Source of the DNA: CAYNXB01 sp964401045
GTDB taxonomy: Bacteria; Pseudomonadota; Alphaproteobacteria; Sphingomonadales; Sphingomonadaceae
Assembly: GCA_964401045.1 (NCBI GenBank)
Contig: CAYNXB010000060.1
Span: forward strand, 1 to 15,748
Reading direction: 5' to 3'
DNA length: 15,748 nucleotides
This document shows, piece by piece, positions 1 to 5,774 of this stretch (positions within the stretch are counted from its first letter, which is position 1; every line of letters starts with the position of its first letter). A model generated the notes under the pieces. That model saw only the letters and a list, made by a program, of their open reading frames with translations, had not been told where the DNA came from and made no database searches. Position numbers and translations under genes: made by a program.

Positions 1-271
1 CCAGCAGCGCGAAATCGATCTCCTGCCCCTGCGTGCCCACGCGCTTGCTGTCCGCTTCCAGCTCGTTGAGCTGGTCTTCGAAGATCATCTTCGAATCGTA
101 CAGCAGCCGGCCGATCAGGGTCGATTTGCCGTCATCGACGCTGCCGCAGGTGATGAACCGCAACAAGCCCTTGTTCTGGTGCTGCTCGAGGTACGCCGAG
201 ATGTCCTCGGCGATCAGCGCGTCGGCCTGGTAGCGCGGCTCTGGCGAAGGCCCAAGATCATCGGGGGCCAT
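1..271 (-). CDS. cysN: Sulfate adenylyltransferase subunit 1 (CysN), N-terminal part only
   Basis: GTPase subunit of ATP sulfurylase, which with CysD makes adenosine 5'-phosphosulfate from sulfate and ATP in the cytoplasm. Only the first 90 residues lie in the window; the gene runs off the left edge. The visible part holds the P-loop GSVDDGKST at residues 43-51, then LIGRLLYDSKMIFEDQ, typical of CysN. An extension of about 35 residues precedes the GTPase core. The ATG start (269-271) shares its A with the last base of the cysD stop codon (TGATG), so the two genes are translationally coupled. Many alphaproteobacterial CysN proteins carry a C-terminal APS kinase domain (CysNC), but that part lies outside the window and cannot be judged. 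Confidence 0.95.
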   Translation of the reverse strand, partial: MAPDDLGPSPEPRYQADALIAEDISAYLEQHQNKGLLRFITCGSVDDGKSTLIGRLLYDSKMIFEDQLNELEADSKRVGTQGQEIDFALL

Positions 272-1173
272 CAGAAATAGCCCTCCTGCTTCTTCTTCTC
301 CATGCCTGCGCCGCCTTCGTCCTTGTCGATCGCGCGGCCCTGGCGCTCGCTGGTGGTGGTGAGGAGCATCTCCTGCACCACGGCCTCCAGCGTATTGGCT
401 TCGCTCTCCACCGCGCCGGTCAGCGGGTAGCAACCGAGCGTGCGGAAGCGGATCGAGCGCATCTCCGGCGTCTCGCCGGGCTTGAGCGGGAAGCGATCGT
501 CGTCGACCATCAGCAGCAAGCCGTCGCGCTCCACCGTCGGGCGCTTCTGCGCGAGGTAGAGCGGCACGATCTCGATGTTCTCGGCCATGATGTATTGCCA
601 GATGTCGAGCTCGGTCCAGTTCGAGATCGGGAACACTCGGATGCTCTCACCCTTGGCCTTGCGGGTGTTGTAGAGATTCCACAGCTCCGGCCGCTGGTTC
701 TTCGGGTCCCACGCGTGGGTCGCGGTGCGGAAGGAGAAGATGCGTTCCTTCGCGCGGCTCTTTTCCTCGTCGCGCCGGGCGCCGCCGAACGCCGCGTCGA
801 ACCCGTAGTGGTCGAGCGCCTGCTTCAGCCCTTGCGTCTTCCACATGTCGGTGTGGAGGGCGCCGTGGTCGAACGGGTTGATCCCGCGCTCCTGCGCCTC
901 GGGATTGTGCCACACCAGCAGGTCCATTCCGCTGTCACGCGCCATCTTGTCCCGCAGCGCGTACATGTCCTTGAATTTCCACGTGGTGTCGACGTGGAGC
1001 AGGGGGAACGGCGGGGGCGCGGGAAAGAACGCCTTGCGGGCAATGTGCAACATCACCGCACTGTCCTTGCCCACCGAATAGAGCATGACCGGCTTCTGCG
1101 CCTCGGCCACGACCTCGCGCATGATATGGATGCTCTCGGCTTCTAGCCGCTGAAGATGGGTCAGGCGCTGCAT
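271..1173 (-). CDS. cysD: Sulfate adenylyltransferase subunit 2 (CysD)
   Basis: Catalytic adenylyltransferase subunit of ATP sulfurylase, the partner of CysN in assimilatory sulfate activation. The 300-residue product is close to the E. coli length. It begins MQRLTHLQRLEAESIHIMRE and carries the PP-loop SVGKDS (residues 33-38), then the family blocks FGGARRDEEKSRAKER and DPKNQRPELWNLYN, ending in MEKKKQEGYF. The ATG at 1171-1173 is chosen because the protein then starts at the conserved RLTHL block; an in-frame TTG at 1206 would add 11 unconserved residues. No strong ribosome-binding site precedes either start. The gene leads a cysDN operon divergent from the MaoC gene, with about 120 bases between them for promoters. 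I could not identify a CysB-type or other operator there. Confidence 0.95.
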   Translation of the reverse strand: MQRLTHLQRLEAESIHIMREVVAEAQKPVMLYSVGKDSAVMLHIARKAFFPAPPPFPLLHVDTTWKFKDMYALRDKMARDSGMDLLVWHNPEAQERGINPFDHGALHTDMWKTQGLKQALDHYGFDAAFGGARRDEEKSRAKERIFSFRTATHAWDPKNQRPELWNLYNTRKAKGESIRVFPISNWTELDIWQYIMAENIEIVPLYLAQKRPTVERDGLLLMVDDDRFPLKPGETPEMRSIRFRTLGCYPLTGAVESEANTLEAVVQEMLLTTTSERQGRAIDKDEGGAGMEKKKQEGYF

Positions 1174-1296
1174 GATCGGCGCATCAGTTGCCCCCAAGCC
1201 CCGCAATCGGCAAGGGTTGGGCGTGCGAGAAATTCTTTTGCGCCGCTAAGACACGAACAATAAGTCTCGCGATCAAGCAGCAATGAGGATGGTGCG

Positions 1297-1749
1297 ATGG
1301 CCGGTCTCTGGTTCGATGAGCTGCAAGTAGGCCAGGTTTTCGATCACGCGATCCGCCGCACGGTGACCGAGACGGACAACCTGCTGTTCTCCACGCTGAC
1401 GCACAATCCCGCCCAGCTCCACCTCGATGCCGAATATATGAAGGGCACCGAATTCGGTCGGGTGCTGGTCAATTCCACCTTTGTGCTGGGGCTGATGGTC
1501 GGGATCTCGGTCGGCGACACCACGCTGGGCACCGCGGTCGCCAACCTGGGGTGGGACGAGGTCCGGTTTCCCAGGCCGGTGTTCATTGGGGACACGCTGC
1601 GGATCGAGACCGAAGTGCTCGAACTGCGCGCCAGCAAGAGCCGGCCGGACCAGGGAATCGTGACTTTCGCGCACCGTGCCTATAATCAGGGCGGCGAACT
1701 GGTCGCGCACTGCCGCCGCACGGGGCTGCAGCGAAGGCGGCCGGAATAG
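1297..1749 (+). CDS. MaoC-family acyl-CoA hydratase/dehydratase
   Basis: Single-domain hot-dog fold protein of 150 residues, the usual size for stand-alone MaoC/R-hydratase proteins, which add water to or remove it from CoA thioesters. The active-site region reads THNPAQLHLD (residues 35-44): Asn37-Pro38 and His42 match the family's NP..H pattern, but the Asp usual just before Asn is His36. This form resembles the mesaconyl-CoA hydratase-like branch more than classic PhaJ. The middle block LMVGISVGDTTLGTAVANLG (66-85) and a GDTL at 98-101 also fit. The ATG at 1297 follows a GAGGA ribosome-binding site at 1285-1289. The dioxygenase gene starts 18 bases after the stop, so the two are probably one operon. 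The acyl-CoA substrate cannot be told from the sequence. Confidence 0.88.
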   Translation: MAGLWFDELQVGQVFDHAIRRTVTETDNLLFSTLTHNPAQLHLDAEYMKGTEFGRVLVNSTFVLGLMVGISVGDTTLGTAVANLGWDEVRFPRPVFIGDTLRIETEVLELRASKSRPDQGIVTFAHRAYNQGGELVAHCRRTGLQRRRPE

Positions 1750-1767
1750 CGCCTTCGGAGAGTTCTC

Positions 1768-2718
1768 ATGCCCCTCAAAGTAGACCCGATCCTGCCAAAC
1801 TTCGGCGCCGAATGCTCGGGCCTCGACATCACCCGGCCGCTGAACGCGACCGAGATCAGGCAAGTCACCGACGCGATGGACCGCTTCGGCGTCACCGTGT
1901 GGCGCGACACCGGCCTGACCGATCAACAGCACGTCGAGTTCAGCCGCAACTTCGGCTATCTCGAGCGCGTGCCGATGCGCGAAGGGATGGCGATGCGCCT
2001 CCCTTTCCGCGAGCTGTTCGACGCCTCGAACCTCAATATCGAAGGGGAGATCACGCGCGACGAGGCGGCGATCCAGTACCGCAAGGGTGACCGGCTGTGG
2101 CACACCGACAGCGCGTTCATGGAAAGGCGCACCAGCTATTCGCTGCTGCTCGCGCACCAGGTTCCGCCCGAGGGCGGCGAAACCTCGTTCGCCGATACGC
2201 GCGGCGCTTACGACGACCTCTCGCCGGAGATGAAGGAGTTTCTCGAGGGCAAGGTCGGCGTGAACTCGCTGTGGTGGAGCCGCAAGCAGGCCGGCGCCGA
2301 TATTCCCGACGAGGAGATCGAGGAGCGGCCGCGCGCCCGGCATCCGCTGGTCCACGTGCACAAGGGCTCGGGCCGCAAGGCACTGTTCATCGCCGCGCAC
2401 ACGATGGACATCGAAGGCATGCCGAAGGCGGAAGGCCGTGCGCTGATCAGGCAGCTGATCGAGCACTGCACCCAGCCCCAATACGTCTTCAGCGTGAACT
2501 GGAATGCCGGCGACATGGTGATCTGGGACAACCTGTGCTCAATGCACCGCGGCGGCGAGTACGACTATTCGAGCTACAAGCGCGACATGCGCCGCACGAC
2601 CGTGCGCGAAGGGACCGAGCCGCACACCATGGAGAGCGGCGACGATCCGTTTAGCGACTTGTTCGCGCGCAGCCCGCAGGTGGTCGACATACAGGGCGCG
2701 CGCGTCGCCGGGCGGTAA
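1768..2718 (+). CDS. TauD/TfdA-family 2-oxoglutarate-dependent dioxygenase
   Basis: Non-haem Fe(II) oxygenase of 316 residues that would hydroxylate a small organic substrate using 2-oxoglutarate and oxygen, giving succinate and CO2. The iron-binding facial triad is visible: His112 and Asp114 in WHTDSAF, and His260 in CSMHRGG. The Arg residues of KRDMRRTT (272-276) are placed to bind 2-oxoglutarate. The N-terminal GAECSGLDITRPL block is also typical. The ATG at 1768 has a good ribosome-binding site, GGAGAG, at 1757-1762. Relatives act on taurine, phenoxyalkanoates such as 2,4-D, alkyl sulfates or carnitine precursors, and the substrate here is unassigned. A link to the nearby cysDN genes is possible but not shown. 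The stop codon is embedded in a strong hairpin. Confidence 0.9.
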   Translation: MPLKVDPILPNFGAECSGLDITRPLNATEIRQVTDAMDRFGVTVWRDTGLTDQQHVEFSRNFGYLERVPMREGMAMRLPFRELFDASNLNIEGEITRDEAAIQYRKGDRLWHTDSAFMERRTSYSLLLAHQVPPEGGETSFADTRGAYDDLSPEMKEFLEGKVGVNSLWWSRKQAGADIPDEEIEERPRARHPLVHVHKGSGRKALFIAAHTMDIEGMPKAEGRALIRQLIEHCTQPQYVFSVNWNAGDMVIWDNLCSMHRGGEYDYSSYKRDMRRTTVREGTEPHTMESGDDPFSDLFARSPQVVDIQGARVAGR

Positions 2719-2731
2719 CGCACCGCCCGGC
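2707..2731 (+). terminator. Perfect 10-bp hairpin over the dioxygenase stop codon
   Basis: GCCGGGCGGT (2707-2716) and ACCGCCCGGC (2722-2731) are perfect inverted copies around a five-base loop. The stem includes the first base of the TAA stop (2716-2718). It sits between two convergent genes that are only 27 bases apart, where a bidirectional transcription stop would be useful. No T-run follows, so it is not a textbook intrinsic terminator. A smaller hairpin, AGCCG/CGGCT (2734-2747), follows and overlaps the stop of the facing gene. Confidence 0.5.
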
Positions 2732-2745
2732 TCAGCCGCGTCCGG

Positions 2746-3438
2746 CTAGGCGCTGCGCGCCCAGTCTTCGGCCCGCATCGTCTGCGCGAACGCCGCGTCG
2801 GGCAGCGCGGGCAGCAGTTCCGGCGCCGGGCCGCCAAGGCCGACATCGCCGCGGTGTTCGCGCAGCAACCGACCGAGCAATTGCTTGCCGAAGTGCCACT
2901 CGCCGAGGCCCGATTCGGCGTTTATGTGGCCGATCTCGCCGGCGAAGGCGAAGCGGCTGCCCCAGTCGCTCGCCAACATCTGCGCGGTGCGCAGCGAACA
3001 GAACGGATCGTCCCTGCTCGCCGCAAGGAACGAGCGGAACGGCAGCTCCTTGCGCGGGCAGGCCCCGAAGCGCGACAAGCGCGGATCGGTGCCCGGCCGG
3101 TCGACATCGGGCGGCGCGACCAGCAGCGCGCCGACCACCGGATTGCCCCGGGCCGGCTGTTCGTATTCGGCCCACCACGCGACCGCGAGGCAGCCGAGGC
3201 TGTGGGCGATCAGAATCACCGGCCGCTCGGCGCGATAGATCGCGAGGTTGAGCTTGTTGACCCACACGTTGCGCTGCGGATCGTCCCACAAGCCGAGATC
3301 GACACGGTGACAATCGCTGCATTGCGCCTCCCACACCGATTGCCAGTGGCGCGGATTGCTGTTGTGGATGCCGGGGACGATCAGGATGAGGGGATCCTGG
3401 CGCATCTGCGGGGTTTCAAGCTCGAGATAGTGGGCCAT
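2746..3438 (-). CDS. RBBP9/YdeN-like alpha/beta serine hydrolase
   Basis: Predicted cytoplasmic alpha/beta hydrolase of 230 residues. The family pattern is clear: strand and turn LILIVPGIHNSNPRHWQSVW (residues 17-36), nucleophile Ser80 in AHSLGC, an acidic residue in SRDDPF (Asp143 or Asp144), and catalytic His171 in GHINAESGLGEW. The last block is a hallmark of the RBBP9/YdeN group. Members are usually about 180-200 residues, so the final 30 or so (rich in Gly, Pro and Ala) are an extra tail. The ATG at 3438 is supported by GGAGAG at 3444-3449. The gene converges on the dioxygenase gene and is probably transcribed alone. Physiological substrates are unknown for most bacterial members. Confidence 0.88.
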   Translation of the reverse strand: MAHYLELETPQMRQDPLILIVPGIHNSNPRHWQSVWEAQCSDCHRVDLGLWDDPQRNVWVNKLNLAIYRAERPVILIAHSLGCLAVAWWAEYEQPARGNPVVGALLVAPPDVDRPGTDPRLSRFGACPRKELPFRSFLAASRDDPFCSLRTAQMLASDWGSRFAFAGEIGHINAESGLGEWHFGKQLLGRLLREHRGDVGLGGPAPELLPALPDAAFAQTMRAEDWARSA

Positions 3439-3452
3439 GCCGACTCTCCGGG

Positions 3453-3513
3453 AGTTGAGTTGGTGGGTGGCCGTCCGATTCGCATGGTCCGACGCGGCTG
3501 GTATAACTCAACT
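3453..3513. repeat. 9-base inverted repeat upstream of the RBBP9-like gene
   Basis: AGTTGAGTT (3453-3461) and AACTCAACT (3505-3513) are exact inverted copies separated by 43 bases, just upstream of the RBBP9-like hydrolase start. The right arm lies next to a TATACC-like stretch on the minus strand, so the repeat could flank the promoter or form a long-looped stem in the leader. Its function is unknown and chance cannot be excluded. Confidence 0.35.
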
Positions 3514-3585
3514 AATTTGATTGAGAAATGATCCGCGGCGAAATGACGCCGGATCGCGCCGTGCGGTTGTCCGCCCCGCGCGCGC

Positions 3586-4323
3586 TCAATCGCTGGCGTC
3601 GAGGTGGCGTCCCTCGTGGTCGAGATGGAGGTAGTTCGGGTTGAACATCGCCCTTCGCATCAGGCCGTCGAGGTCGAGAATCCGCAATTCCCTGCGTGTC
3701 AGCTCGATCAAGTGCTCGCGGCGAAGTTCCTGCAGGGTGCGGTTGACGTGGACCGAGGTGAGGCCGGTAGCGTCCGCGAGATCGGTCTGGGTAACCGGGA
3801 AGTCGAGCATCAGGTCCCTGGCGAGGCCAACCGTGCGCCAGCGCACGTAGAGCTCCACGAACAGGTGCGCGAGGCGCTCGAACGCGCTCCTCTGCCCGAT
3901 GTTGAGCAACCATTCGCGCTGGATCGAGAAAGTGACCAGTTCCTGCCACCGCAACGCCTGCGCCACGCGCGGACGCGCCGCGGTAAGTTGCTGCATCTGC
4001 GCGGCCGGGATCGCCAGGTAGTTGACCCGCGTGAGCGCGCCGATCGAGTAATCCATCTGCTGCAGAACGTAGACGTTGAGATCGCAGAAATCGCCCGGGA
4101 TGACAAACCCGACGATCTGGCGCCGGCCGTCGGGCAGAGCCTTGAACCGGCACGCCCAACCAGACACCATCAGCCGCACGACGGTCGGTTTGGCGCCTTC
4201 GCGGATCAACGCCCCACGCGGACGCACGTCGATCAGAGGGGCGGATCTGAGTTCGCCTATGGCGCGCCGATCATCGTCCGACAGGCGGACATACCGTTCA
4301 AGGTTCAGGATCAGTGGTCCCAT
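3586..4323 (-). CDS. Crp/Fnr-family transcriptional regulator
   Basis: DNA-binding regulator with an N-terminal cyclic-nucleotide-like sensor domain and a C-terminal winged helix. The product is 245 residues from the chosen ATG at 4323; an in-frame ATG at 4377 would add 18 unconserved residues. Sensor features include LIREGAKPTVVRLMVSGWAC and VIPGDFCDLNVYV. The helix-turn-helix is TQTDLADATGLTSVHVNRTL (about residues 179-198), the usual Crp/Fnr form with the recognition helix after SVHVNR. The N-terminal cysteine cluster of true FNR is absent, and the cAMP-contact residues are not the Crp set, so the ligand is unknown. It is followed by the minus-strand hydrolase gene across about 150 bases, so the two are probably separate units. 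This style of regulator is common in sphingomonads. Confidence 0.92.
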   Translation of the reverse strand: MGPLILNLERYVRLSDDDRRAIGELRSAPLIDVRPRGALIREGAKPTVVRLMVSGWACRFKALPDGRRQIVGFVIPGDFCDLNVYVLQQMDYSIGALTRVNYLAIPAAQMQQLTAARPRVAQALRWQELVTFSIQREWLLNIGQRSAFERLAHLFVELYVRWRTVGLARDLMLDFPVTQTDLADATGLTSVHVNRTLQELRREHLIELTRRELRILDLDGLMRRAMFNPNYLHLDHEGRHLDASD

Positions 4324-4537
4324 CGGCAAAGACCCCGGTTGCGTTGGTTTTGCTCCCCACCTCGATGCGCACCGCATACTTATGTTAATCGCGTGATCTT
4401 CGCTCTTGCCGTCCCCATTCGCAATGGTGTGTGTTGACCACCCCCGAAGGGTTGTGGCACTTGCGCGGGCGCCTTGCCGCCGAGGCCGCAGCTGACTTGA
4501 AAGCTGACAAGTCTTACAGGCCGGAACTGGCGGAATT
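4324..4537. other. Intergenic leader between regulator and tRNA-Gly
   Basis: About 214 bases without a supportable gene. Its last part holds two direct copies of AGCTGAC (4490-4496 and 4502-4508) overlapping an inverted repeat GACTTG/CAAGTC (4494-4499 and 4508-4513), roughly 25-45 bases before the tRNA. This is the expected place for the tRNA promoter, but no good -35/-10 pair could be read. The promoter of the divergent regulator gene must also be here. Confidence 0.5.
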
Positions 4538-4611
4538 GCGGGTGTAGCTCAATGGCAGAGCAGAAGCTTCCCAAGCTTACGACGAGGGTTCGATTCCCTT
4601 CACCCGCTCCA
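4538..4611 (+). tRNA. tRNA-Gly (anticodon CCC)
   Basis: A complete 74-base tRNA with encoded CCA. The acceptor stem GCGGGTG (4538-4544) pairs with CACCCGC (4601-4607), followed by discriminator T and CCA. The D-arm is GCTC/GAGC, the anticodon loop TTCCCAA gives CCC, and the T-arm is GAGGG-TTCGATT-CCCTT. It matches E. coli glycine tRNA 1 closely through the anticodon and T arms. The outermost anticodon-stem pair (G27 with A43) is mismatched, which I take to be natural in this lineage. It reads GGG codons, and probably only those. Confidence 0.97.
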
Positions 4612-4635
4612 ATCCTGTTCAGCCTAGTCTAGTCG

Positions 4636-5199
4636 ATGCCGACGCTGCTCTTTGCGTTGATCGCTGCTGCACTGGCCTCGATGGGCGGACGCGATCAGCG
4701 TCTGATCGCCGCGTTCGCGCAGAGACTTGGTCCGGCGAGCGGACTGCTGCTGACCGGCTGGCTGGTCGCGTTTGTTACGGCTGCCATCGCGGCCTGGGTC
4801 GGTTCGGCAATGGCCGGGCTGCTGCCGCCCGCTGCCAAGCAGATGCTCGCCGCAATCGCACTCGCGCTCGCCGGGGTGGAGATGCTGTGGCCACGCTCCG
4901 ATCGGGAGCCGCAGGAGCCGACTCGTTCGCTGGGAGCATTCGCGATCGTGCTGGCCGCGCGACAGATCGGGGACGGGCCACGGTTCCTGATCTTCGCCAT
5001 CGCCGCTGCCGGTAATTCGCCTGCACTGGCAGCAGCGGGCGGCGCTGTGGGCAGCGCCGCGGCGCTCACCCTCGGCTGGAGCCTCGCTTCCCGGCTTGCG
5101 CGGCGGCTGCCGCTCAAGGTGCTGCGCCTGGTCATCGCCGCGGTGCTGCTGCTCGCGGGCGCCGTAATCGCGATTCTCGCTCGCGGGCTGGCCGGTTGA
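4636..5199 (+). CDS. Small GDT1/TMEM165 (UPF0016)-like membrane protein
   Basis: Hydrophobic inner-membrane protein of 187 residues with about six predicted membrane segments, in two halves joined by a charged loop near residues 86-98. The layout resembles the UPF0016/GDT1 family of cation (Mn2+ or Ca2+) exporters, which carry two E-x-G-D-(K/R)-(T/S) motifs. Here the motifs are degraded: the first position reads SMGGRDQ (15-21) and the second RQIGDGPRF (109-117), so the acidic Glu of each is lost. It may be a divergent or non-transporting relative. The ATG starts 24 bases after the tRNA without a visible ribosome-binding site, so it may share the tRNA's transcript. The family assignment rests on recalled resemblance and is moderate. 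Confidence 0.65.
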   Translation: MPTLLFALIAAALASMGGRDQRLIAAFAQRLGPASGLLLTGWLVAFVTAAIAAWVGSAMAGLLPPAAKQMLAAIALALAGVEMLWPRSDREPQEPTRSLGAFAIVLAARQIGDGPRFLIFAIAAAGNSPALAAAGGAVGSAAALTLGWSLASRLARRLPLKVLRLVIAAVLLLAGAVIAILARGLAG

Positions 5200-5237
5200 T
5201 CGATTGAATCGATTTCCGATATCCGAAAGCATCGGAA
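5199..5237. promoter_or_regulatory. Two adjacent palindromes upstream of dps
   Basis: ATCGATT-G-AATCGAT (5199-5213) is a perfect 15-base palindrome. It is directly followed by a second inverted repeat, TTCCGAT (5214-5220) and ATCGGAA (5231-5237), separated by ten bases. The first overlaps the last base of the GDT1-like stop codon, and the second overlaps the putative -35 element of dps. They could be operators for a repressor, or a hairpin ending the upstream transcript; neither matches Fur or OxyR sites I know. Confidence 0.45.
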
Positions 5238-5263
5238 CCCCTCGCCTCGATTTGTCGTATACT
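5234..5263 (+). promoter_or_regulatory. Candidate dps promoter, general-stress (EcfG-like) type
   Basis: GGAAC (5234-5238) is followed after 17 bases by CGTA (5256-5259), close to the alphaproteobacterial EcfG pattern GGAAC-N16/17-CGTT. A housekeeping-like TATACT lies at 5258-5263, but no matching -35 is seen for it. Initiation near 5270 would leave a short leader carrying the strong ribosome-binding site AAAGGAG (5274-5280). The last -10 base departs from the consensus. Confidence 0.45.
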
Positions 5264-5286
5264 GGTTCGCAGCAAAGGAGACCGTC

Positions 5287-5748
5287 ATGGCCAAGTCGGG
5301 CGACAATTCGAAAAAGGCGCTGATTGGCGCGCTCAATGGGGCGCTCGCTGATCATATCGCGCTCTATATCAAGACCAAGAGCTTCCACTGGCACGTTGCC
5401 GGGCCGCGTTTCCGAGACCTGCACCTGCTGTTCGACGAGCATGCCAGGGAGTTGGTCGGGCTGGTCGACCTGATCGGTGAGCGCGTGCGCAAGAACGACG
5501 CTGCCACGCTCACGTCGCTCGGATCGGTCGCCAAGGCGACCAGGATCAAGGACCAGGACAACACCGGCATGAAGGCGGACAAGATGGTCGCGGAACTGCG
5601 CGACGACAACGTCGTCCTGCTTGGCCGGCTGCGCGAGGTGAAGGAAGCGGCCGAACAGGCCGGTGATTTCGCCACCAGCGGCTTGGTGGATGGCTGGATC
5701 GACGTCGCCGAACAGCGCATCTGGTTCCTGAGCGAAACCTTGAAATAG
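5287..5748 (+). CDS. dps: Dps-family DNA-binding ferritin-like protein
   Basis: Ferritin-like dodecameric protein of 153 residues that oxidises and stores iron with hydrogen peroxide, shielding DNA under stress or starvation. The Dps signature is present: KSFHWHVAGPRFRDLHLLFD followed by EHARE, holding the ferroxidase-site His, Asp and Glu residues (about 34-57), and a C-terminal helix with WIDVAEQRIWFLSETLK. The short Lys-containing N-terminus (MAKSGDNSKK) could contact DNA. The ATG at 5287 has a near-ideal AAAGGAG six bases upstream. It has its own promoter candidate and lies 26 bases before the Nudix-methyltransferase gene, which may be read through from it. Confidence 0.93.
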   Translation: MAKSGDNSKKALIGALNGALADHIALYIKTKSFHWHVAGPRFRDLHLLFDEHARELVGLVDLIGERVRKNDAATLTSLGSVAKATRIKDQDNTGMKADKMVAELRDDNVVLLGRLREVKEAAEQAGDFATSGLVDGWIDVAEQRIWFLSETLK

Positions 5749-5774
5749 TCTTCGCGGCGGGCGAGCAGGCAGAC

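Noticed and set aside
1273..2481. Long minus-strand open frame of 402 codons opposite the MaoC and dioxygenase genes
   Set aside because: It spans two well-supported plus-strand genes and their intergenic gap and shows no recognisable motif; such antisense frames are expected in high-G+C DNA.
2854..3531. Plus-strand open frame of 225 codons across the RBBP9-like gene
   Set aside because: It lies opposite a gene with a complete catalytic triad and a good ribosome-binding site; its translation has no family features.
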